From Thermoplasmata archaeon (lineage in GTDB: Archaea > Thermoplasmatota > Thermoplasmata > Thermoplasmatales > Thermoplasmataceae), in assembly GCA_021816385.1 (NCBI GenBank), contig JAKAYJ010000033.1, forward strand, positions 1 through 10,499: a stretch of 10,499 nucleotides of DNA. The letters are read 5' to 3'. Made by a program: the position numbers and the translations under genes. A model generated the notes under the pieces. That model saw only the letters and a program-made list of their open reading frames with translations. It was not told the DNA's origin and did not search any database. Positions within the stretch are counted from its first letter, which is position 1; the number at the start of each line of letters is the position of its first letter. This document shows positions 6,745 through 10,499 of the stretch, piece by piece.

Positions 6745-7031
6745 CACTGGGGATTTACTGGATTGCGAATATTTCTATTCTTGGCATTGAAGCTGTATTA
6801 CTTGCACTCATAATTGGTGTTTATGTGAGAACAAGAATATCATCAGGTTTCAGCTCAATCACATCCATTATATTGTTCTCCATGTTTTTCCTGGCACAGT
6901 CCATTGCCAGTATATATGAATATTTCACCATGGCATTTATTTATCCATCATCACTCGCCATAATACTCCTATTCACAAATACAATTGGTCTTGCAGCTTT
7001 CGGTACACTATTTTTCTCCTTGAATCGCTGA
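6741..7031 (+). CDS. Small three-helix membrane protein paired with the regulator
   Basis: A 96-residue integral membrane protein with hydrophobic segments at about 8-28, 38-58 and 70-93, joined by a short basic loop (YVRTR, 28-32) and a polar loop (IYEYFTMAFIYP). The basic loop predicts a cytoplasmic side between helices 1 and 2. It shares an ATGA overlap with the winged-helix gene, so it is translationally coupled. Comparable archaeal pairs of a winged-helix protein and a roughly 90-residue three-helix protein exist (for example the DUF7521-type proteins of haloarchaea); membership of that exact family is not shown here. The likely role is to sense a membrane signal for, or tether, the regulator, but this is inference from gene order. 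Confidence 0.72.
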   Translation: MTLGIYWIANISILGIEAVLLALIIGVYVRTRISSGFSSITSIILFSMFFLAQSIASIYEYFTMAFIYPSSLAIILLFTNTIGLAAFGTLFFSLNR

Positions 7032-7406
7032 GCTCCATTGTGATGTAATGTCTTAGCTTGAACACGAACAAAATAAACTAATTATGCCAGAAATTAGGTT
7101 GGAAGTATTCATTGCTTAATTTTTTATTCTGTCAACATTCTTAAAAAATGGAGAACAAATGGATAATTTACCTTGATAGACATATTCTTATTCGAGGAGA
7201 GAGTTGATTTGTTTTTACACTTTGAAATAATGATGAAAATTTTCTGTACCCTTATGCCATCATCCAGTTCACGTTTTCAAAAATAATATCATACACAGTA
7301 AAAAATATACATTTGTTTTCACTAGAGTTGCGCCTGATATTATTATTTGTTAAAAAGAAATTAAAGAAAAGTATATTTATAACCAATGCTTTATGTGTTA
7401 GTTTCA
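7032..7406 (+). other. A/T-rich intergenic spacer before the P-loop ATPase gene
   Basis: No convincing gene in about 375 bases. It holds a short inverted repeat CTAATT/AATTAG with an 8-base loop (7078-7097), T-runs near 7119-7125 that may end the upstream transcript, and the ATPase promoter at its right end. A 19-codon frame beginning at 7147 is too short and lacks any other support. Confidence 0.5.
7363..7381 (+). promoter_or_regulatory. Strong BRE + TATA promoter of the ATPase gene
   Basis: The purine-rich AAAGAAAAG (7363-7371) is a good BRE, followed directly by TATATTTATA (7372-7381), the best TATA box in the window. Its centre is only about 10 bases from the first in-frame ATG (7386) but about 30 from the second (7407). 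A transcript starting 26-27 bases past the TATA centre would lack the first ATG, so the box argues for the later start. Confidence 0.7.
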
Positions 7407-8858
7407 ATGATAGATGATGCAATGCTTGATCTGTTTTCCAAGTTTTTCACGCAGGATTATGGAAATTCCCTCATAATCAAAGGTAAGCCGGGTGCGGGAA
7501 AAACCACGTTTGCACTGGAACTCCTGGAGCATATGAGAAAACAATCCCCGGTATACTACTTAACAACAAGGTTTTCTGAAGACCCCCTGATTACCAAGTT
7601 CCCGTGGATACCTGAGGTGACTTCCGGAAATCGATCAAGGAACAGGGAAGTCCATGAGATGTCTGAAGCTTTCAAGGGTAATCTGCAGAATCTTGAGCGA
7701 ATGATAGAAGAGGGTAGGCTAACCAAGGGAACCGATGTGAAGAGTGGTCTTGTCCTCAACATGGCTGAGCTTCTACCGGAACTTGAGTCACTATATTCCT
7801 TCGTTGACCAGAACATCAACAAGGCACCAATGATTGTTGTGGATTCCATAGAGGCACTGTCGGAGAAATATGAAATAGATATCAAGCTCCTCTTTTCAAT
7901 AATCCAGAAGGACCTTGTGGAGGCATCTGGGGCAAACATTGTTCTGATCATGGAGCAGTTTGGAGATTCTCCCATGGAGTATTATGCCGACGGAGTTGTC
8001 ACAATGTCTCATGACATAAAGAATAACTTCCTCATAAGATCGGTGCTTGTGGAGAAGATGAGAGGCGTATCAATAGGATCGAATCCTGTATACATTTACA
8101 CCCTTGATAACGGAAGATATCATTCCTTCCATCGGCCGAATATAAAATATCCATCCGGCAGGCTGAACCCCATCGTCAAGAAGAATATCAGTAAAATGGA
8201 AGTCCCACTGGGTTTTGATGAGATTTGTAAACTCCTGGATCTTGACGATCCGGCGCTTCCAGTGGGAACTGTTCTCATGCTTCACAGGGTGGGTAACTAT
8301 ACATCAGTGGACAAGGTTGTAAACCTCATCAAGAATAGCCTCATTAGGGAAACACTTGAGGATTCAAGAGGTGTCCTTGACATATCTTCTGCGAGCAATG
8401 AAACCTCCAGGATATTCATGAACTGTCTCGATCCGGAACTTATGAGGTTTTACATAACAGGAGAGAAATCAGATAGGAGCAGTCCCTACATAATAAATAT
8501 GAATGGGAAGAGCATGAGTGAGGATTTCCCCCAGGAGGTCATTGATTTTTACATGTCTAACACCAATGCTCCGGAGGTTTTCATATTCTCAACCGATTAT
8601 CTCTCATTCGTATACGGTGAGAATTTCTATGGAGATTTTCTTAACCTTGTAAACAAGATAAGGTCCATGGGACTTGTGGTTATCATTTCAGATGATGAAC
8701 AGTACAGCAAGATTTTCCATTTTGCCAACTACATCATACATCTGAATGACGTTTACGGCTATGTTACTATGAACCATGACCCGTCAAGACTCTTTGTTAC
8801 GACAGTTGAGAACGACAAAGAAGGGTGGCCCATAATTAAGCTTCATAATGAGGTTTAA
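7407..8858 (+). CDS. KaiC/GvpD-like P-loop ATPase
   Basis: A RecA-superfamily ATPase of 483 residues, cytosolic, without membrane segments. Walker A GKPGAGKTT is at residues 26-34 and Walker B APMIVVDSIEAL at about 140-151. VEKMRG..IGSNPVYIYTL (from about 215) matches the 'EKxRG....P' strand pair of KaiC/RadA-type domains. The second half (about 270-483) has no Walker A, but VFIFSTDYLSF and SMGLVVIISDD...ANYIIHL look like a decayed repeat of the same fold. One live P-loop domain plus a degenerate tail recalls GvpD, the gas-vesicle regulator of haloarchaea. No gas-vesicle genes are nearby, so a signalling or regulatory ATPase is the safer reading. The start at 7407 is preferred over an ATG at 7386 (490 residues), because the TATA box is too near the latter. 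It stands as a single gene. Confidence 0.8.
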   Translation: MIDDAMLDLFSKFFTQDYGNSLIIKGKPGAGKTTFALELLEHMRKQSPVYYLTTRFSEDPLITKFPWIPEVTSGNRSRNREVHEMSEAFKGNLQNLERMIEEGRLTKGTDVKSGLVLNMAELLPELESLYSFVDQNINKAPMIVVDSIEALSEKYEIDIKLLFSIIQKDLVEASGANIVLIMEQFGDSPMEYYADGVVTMSHDIKNNFLIRSVLVEKMRGVSIGSNPVYIYTLDNGRYHSFHRPNIKYPSGRLNPIVKKNISKMEVPLGFDEICKLLDLDDPALPVGTVLMLHRVGNYTSVDKVVNLIKNSLIRETLEDSRGVLDISSASNETSRIFMNCLDPELMRFYITGEKSDRSSPYIINMNGKSMSEDFPQEVIDFYMSNTNAPEVFIFSTDYLSFVYGENFYGDFLNLVNKIRSMGLVVIISDDEQYSKIFHFANYIIHLNDVYGYVTMNHDPSRLFVTTVENDKEGWPIIKLHNEV

Positions 8859-9009
8859 ATAAAGGTAAGGAAAAGGCTGTAGTGAACCTCGTCAATTCTG
8901 TAAGTTTGCTTCTTATCTTCTTTGTGCATAATTTTACTTAGCGTGATAATGCAGTAATATTCTGAGCCTTTTCACTCAATCATTGCATGGTTTGTATACA
9001 TACAGAATT

Positions 9010-9026
9010 TACAATTTCAGATTGTA
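9010..9026. promoter_or_regulatory. Inverted repeat TACAAT-N5-ATTGTA, candidate operator
   Basis: Perfect 6-base arms with a 5-base spacer, about 40 bases upstream of the predicted TATA box of the 9095 gene. The shape and position suit a dimeric winged-helix activator or repressor. Confidence 0.35.
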
Positions 9027-9051
9027 CAGTCGTATCCCAAGTTACTTATAC

Positions 9052-9067
9052 AAGCATATCAATGCTT
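9052..9067. promoter_or_regulatory. Inverted repeat AAGCAT-ATCA-ATGCTT, candidate operator
   Basis: Perfect 6-base arms around a 4-base centre. It abuts and slightly overlaps the TATA box at 9065-9071, covering the BRE position, so a bound protein would compete with TFB/TBP. This suggests repression of the 9095 gene. Confidence 0.4.
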
Positions 9068-9071
9068 AATA
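9065..9071 (+). promoter_or_regulatory. TATA box of the 9095 gene
   Basis: CTTAATA is centred about 27 bases before the ATG at 9095, again predicting a leaderless mRNA. There is no ribosome binding site just before the ATG. Confidence 0.45.
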
Positions 9072-9094
9072 ACGTCTAATCATTACTGCCTCTA

Positions 9095-9559
9095 ATGAAG
9101 TCAATGAGAAGGATGATGGCCGATGGTCTGTCAGCCATGGTCATAATTCTCTTTGTTTTTCTATTCATTCAGTTCCTTCTTGGAATGTACATAAATCTTT
9201 TCGTATCAATACCAGTTATGTCTCCCTTCTTCATGATGGGATATGGACCGTATGGTGGCTTTCCCATAGTAATGGCTCACATGTTCCTTGGAATATTAAT
9301 AGGACTCGTATCTCTGGGCATATTATTTCTTTCCATAGGAACTGGAAGTTTGAGAACTTTGCTCAGTGCCATAGGTCTCTTTTTGTCGGTTCTGCTTGCC
9401 GGCATAGATGGGTTATTATTCCTTTTCAATGGGCAGAATAACATCAACTCGTTTCTAATGTCAACGGGTTTCATACTTTCCCTGCTGTTTGCTGTCTTAT
9501 TGCTCATTTACGTATTTAAATCTACAAATCAAACAAAGAGAAACATAAGTGCTAACTAG
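9095..9559 (+). CDS. Four-helix integral membrane protein, unknown function
   Basis: A 154-residue protein with four hydrophobic segments at about 12-36, 57-80, 85-112 and 118-141. The basic start (MKSMRRMM) and basic end (KSTNQTKRN) imply that both termini are inside. The loop between helices 1 and 2 is rich in Met, Gly, Pro and Tyr (MSPFFMMGYGPYGGFP). The only histidine, H62 in AHMFLG at the start of helix 2, sits where a cofactor or metal ligand might be, but a single His does not establish this. Small four-helix proteins of this look are common and mostly unassigned in acidophilic archaea. It is a single gene behind a promoter crowded with inverted repeats, so its expression is probably regulated. 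Confidence 0.7.
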   Translation: MKSMRRMMADGLSAMVIILFVFLFIQFLLGMYINLFVSIPVMSPFFMMGYGPYGGFPIVMAHMFLGILIGLVSLGILFLSIGTGSLRTLLSAIGLFLSVLLAGIDGLLFLFNGQNNINSFLMSTGFILSLLFAVLLLIYVFKSTNQTKRNISAN

Positions 9560-9720
9560 TTTTTTAGACGATCCAGTGCATTCATTGGATGACGGCATTT
9601 CCTGTCAGCAGATTCAGTATACTTTGAGCAGAAGCCCATGAATTTGCAGGATCGCCTTATTTTCTGGGCTTTATAATCATATGTATCCTTTGGTATCTGT
9701 ACATCATTAGGATGAGAATT
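9556..9720 (-). pseudogene. Cysteine-rich open frame without start codon, likely gene remnant
   Basis: On the minus strand 54 codons run open from just after a TGA (9721-9723) to a TAG at 9556-9558, which shares the palindrome CTAG with the stop of the convergent 9095 gene. The translation is protein-like and basic: DTYDYKAQKIRRSCKFMGFC, then about ten residues to KCRHPMNALDRLKN. It has cysteines at C-x5-C-x10-C followed by RHP, as in metal- or Fe-S-binding tails. Codons such as AAA, AGG, ATA and TTC look native. There is no ATG, GTG or TTG before the internal Met at residue 28, so either the 5' part is lost or frameshifted, or only a 27-residue peptide is made. No upstream coding frame could be joined to it by eye. 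The family is not recognised. Confidence 0.35.
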
Positions 9721-9864
9721 TCATTTATGGCATTCTATGAATCATTAGACAAAAAATATCTGTAGAATGTTGCTTTTCCACAGTAATGAGATTTCAAGAC
9801 ATTTATGAGAATCCTCTGTGACAACAAATGAAATTTTTTTGCTCCGCAATCATGATGAACTTAC

Positions 9865-9920
9865 GATCACAATGTTATAGAATCGCCTTAACAGATCATT
9901 AGAGGCGTAATTATGTGATC
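9865..9920. repeat. Nested inverted repeat in the hemB upstream spacer
   Basis: Outer arms GATCACA (9865-9871) and TGTGATC (9914-9920) enclose inner arms CGCCT (9884-9888) and AGGCG (9903-9907) around a 14-base loop. The spacers between outer and inner arms differ (12 and 6 bases). It could be a protein-binding site or an RNA/DNA secondary structure. Confidence 0.35.
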
Positions 9921-9933
9921 AATCCATGATCAA
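9916..9933. repeat. Tandem TGATCAA pair with 11-base period
   Basis: TGATCAA lies at 9916-9922 and 9927-9933. Each copy contains the palindrome TGATCA, and the centres are one helical turn apart, overlapping the right arm of the nested repeat. A candidate operator about 110-130 bases upstream of the hemB TATA box. Confidence 0.3.
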
Positions 9934-10045
9934 AGTATTGTTCATTTCCACTTTTCCCCATAATTTTCCTGTTAAATAACAACATAGAATGGTCAGCTGT
10001 TTGCTTATTTCTTGGAGCTCTGTTCTCAGATAAAAACTGAAATAG

Positions 10046-10053
10046 TATAAATT
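10046..10053 (+). promoter_or_regulatory. TATA box of hemB
   Basis: TATAAATT, preceded by a purine-rich GAAATAG that can serve as BRE. It is centred about 25 bases before the hemB ATG and so predicts a leaderless transcript. Confidence 0.65.
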
Positions 10054-10054
10054 G

Positions 10055-10064
10055 GCATTAATGC
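10055..10064. promoter_or_regulatory. Palindrome GCATTAATGC, candidate hemB operator
   Basis: A perfect 10-base palindrome directly downstream of the TATA box and upstream of the predicted transcription start, the usual place for an archaeal repressor that blocks RNA polymerase. Control by haem, iron or a quinone-type signal is possible but not shown. Confidence 0.4.
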
Positions 10065-10074
10065 TATACCTTAT

Positions 10075-10499
10075 ATGTTTCCCGAAACCAGGCTTAGGAG
10101 AAATCGATATGATAGAAGGATAAGAGAGCTGACTGCTGAATCACGTATATTAACAGACAGGCTTGTTATGCCTGTTTTCATTGATGAGTCCCTCAAGGGA
10201 AGGAAGGGCATCGATTCAATGCCGGGCATATACAGATATGGTATGGATTCAATTGGTGATTATGCAAGGCACCTCGATGAGCTGGGCGTAAGTGCAATAC
10301 TTCTCTTCGGCATACCGGAAGACAAGGATGAGCTTGGTTCTTCCAGCTACGATCCGGATGGGGTAATCCAGAAATCCATAAAGATCCTCAAGGAAAATTA
10401 TTCTGGGATCATTATAACGGATCTTTGCATGTGCGAATACACATCACACGGCCATTGCGGCATCATAAGAAATGGTGTCATTGACAATGACTAGATCGG
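10075..10499 (+). CDS. hemB: Porphobilinogen synthase (delta-aminolevulinate dehydratase), N-terminal part, runs off the end
   Basis: Condenses two 5-aminolevulinate molecules into porphobilinogen in haem and sirohaem synthesis. 139 residues are readable of about 320-330 usual. The N-terminal arm RLRRNRYDRRIRELTAES, LVMPVFIDE (30-38), MPGIYRY (49-55), ILLFGIPEDKDE (75-86) and TDLCMCEYTSHGHCG (115-129) are family signatures. C118, C120 and C128 form the zinc triad (C-x-C-x7-C), so this is the zinc-dependent class. Both Schiff-base lysines lie beyond the window. An in-frame TAG appears at 10492-10494 right after the conserved VIDND, but its last two bases begin a seven-base match to an Illumina adapter, so the stop is taken as artefact and the gene as open at the window end. 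The start fits the TATA spacing. Confidence 0.93.
10493..10499 (+). other. Probable sequencing-adapter residue at contig end
   Basis: The window ends in AGATCGG, identical to the first seven bases of the Illumina TruSeq adapter. It falls exactly where the conserved hemB frame breaks. Genomic sequence is therefore trusted only to about 10492. Confidence 0.75.

Larger units (their letters stand above)
8859..9094 (+). other. Intergenic spacer upstream of the four-helix membrane protein gene
   Basis: No gene is seen. The left part has a 9-base inverted repeat with a long loop (GAAAAGGCT 8870-8878, AGCCTTTTC 8965-8973) of doubtful meaning. The right part is dense in symmetric elements: TGTATACA (8993-9000), TACAAT/ATTGTA and AAGCAT/ATGCTT, followed by a TATA box. 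Confidence 0.4.
9721..10045. other. Intergenic spacer upstream of hemB
   Basis: No gene is seen on either strand. It contains a T7 run (9833-9840 area), a nested inverted repeat, a TGATCAA tandem pair and four GATC sites within 67 bases. No tRNA-like cloverleaf or CRISPR-like repeat was found. Confidence 0.5.

Noticed and set aside
7147..7206. 19-codon frame in the spacer before the ATPase gene
   Set aside because: Very short, no promoter at the right distance, and no recognisable motif.
8870..8973. Nine-base inverted repeat GAAAAGGCT/AGCCTTTTC as a terminator or attachment site
   Set aside because: The arms are about 85 bases apart with no T-tract or integrase gene nearby, so a functional structure is not supported.
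6375..9663. Fourteen-base match GATCGCCTTATTTT at 6375-6388 and 9650-9663, with ATCGCCTTA again at 9882-9890
   Set aside because: One copy lies inside the cysteine-rich frame and one in a T-rich tail; a chance match of this length in 10 kb of A/T-rich DNA is not surprising and no longer repeat surrounds them.
9560..10074. tRNA gene, CRISPR array or insertion-sequence ends in the long spacer
   Set aside because: No GTTCRA T-arm with acceptor pairing, no regularly spaced direct repeats and no transposase or terminal inverted repeats were found.
10492..10494. HemB as a genuine pseudogene truncated at residue 139
   Set aside because: The stop is formed by bases matching an adapter at the very end of the sequence; the frame is intact and conserved up to that point.

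Overview
The window looks like part of a thermoacidophilic archaeon of the order Thermoplasmatales (Thermoplasma/Ferroplasma/Cuniculiplasma relatives). The evidence is an archaeal MCM helicase, an archaea-specific DUF424 protein, a TrpB2-type tryptophan synthase beta chain, AGG/AGA/ATA-rich codon use, A/T-rich promoters with TATA boxes about 25-28 bases upstream of the start codons (leaderless transcription), and small winged-helix regulators paired with membrane proteins. The genus cannot be fixed from the sequence alone.

Layout. Bases 1-5019 are all on the minus strand. In transcription order they hold mcm (with an in-frame 185-residue mini-intein), a DUF424 protein and a UbiE/MenG-like methyltransferase, packed 8-9 bases apart as one probable operon. 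After a short gap with its own TATA box come trpB (TrpB2 type) and the first 26 codons of trpA, joined by an ATGA stop/start overlap and running off the left edge. From 5020 on all confident genes are on the plus strand. They are a secreted, heavily sequon-decorated protein made of two tandem NTF2/SnoaL-like repeats (5341-6336); a two-gene unit of a small winged-helix regulator and a three-helix membrane protein with an ATGA overlap (6442-7031); a KaiC/GvpD-like P-loop ATPase (7407-8858); a four-helix membrane protein (9095-9559); and the beginning of zinc-type hemB (10075 to the end). A cysteine-rich open frame without a start codon lies on the minus strand at 9556-9720 and looks like a gene remnant.

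Regulatory DNA. The plus-strand genes stand alone or in pairs behind long A/T-rich spacers that carry likely operator elements. These are a tandem TGCACATG pair upstream of 5341, two inverted repeats upstream of 9095, a nested inverted repeat with clustered GATC/TGATCAA sites in the 9560-10045 spacer, and a perfect 10-base palindrome between the hemB TATA box and start codon.

How the genes work together. The left half is housekeeping: replication, quinone biosynthesis and tryptophan synthesis. The right half is a lineage-specific set of surface, membrane and signalling proteins followed by haem synthesis. The most notable items are the mini-intein in MCM, the duplicated surface protein, the regulator/membrane-protein pair and the GvpD-like ATPase with a degenerate second half. 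One data-quality point matters: the last seven bases match the start of the common Illumina adapter, so the apparent stop codon in hemB is almost certainly an assembly artefact at a contig end.
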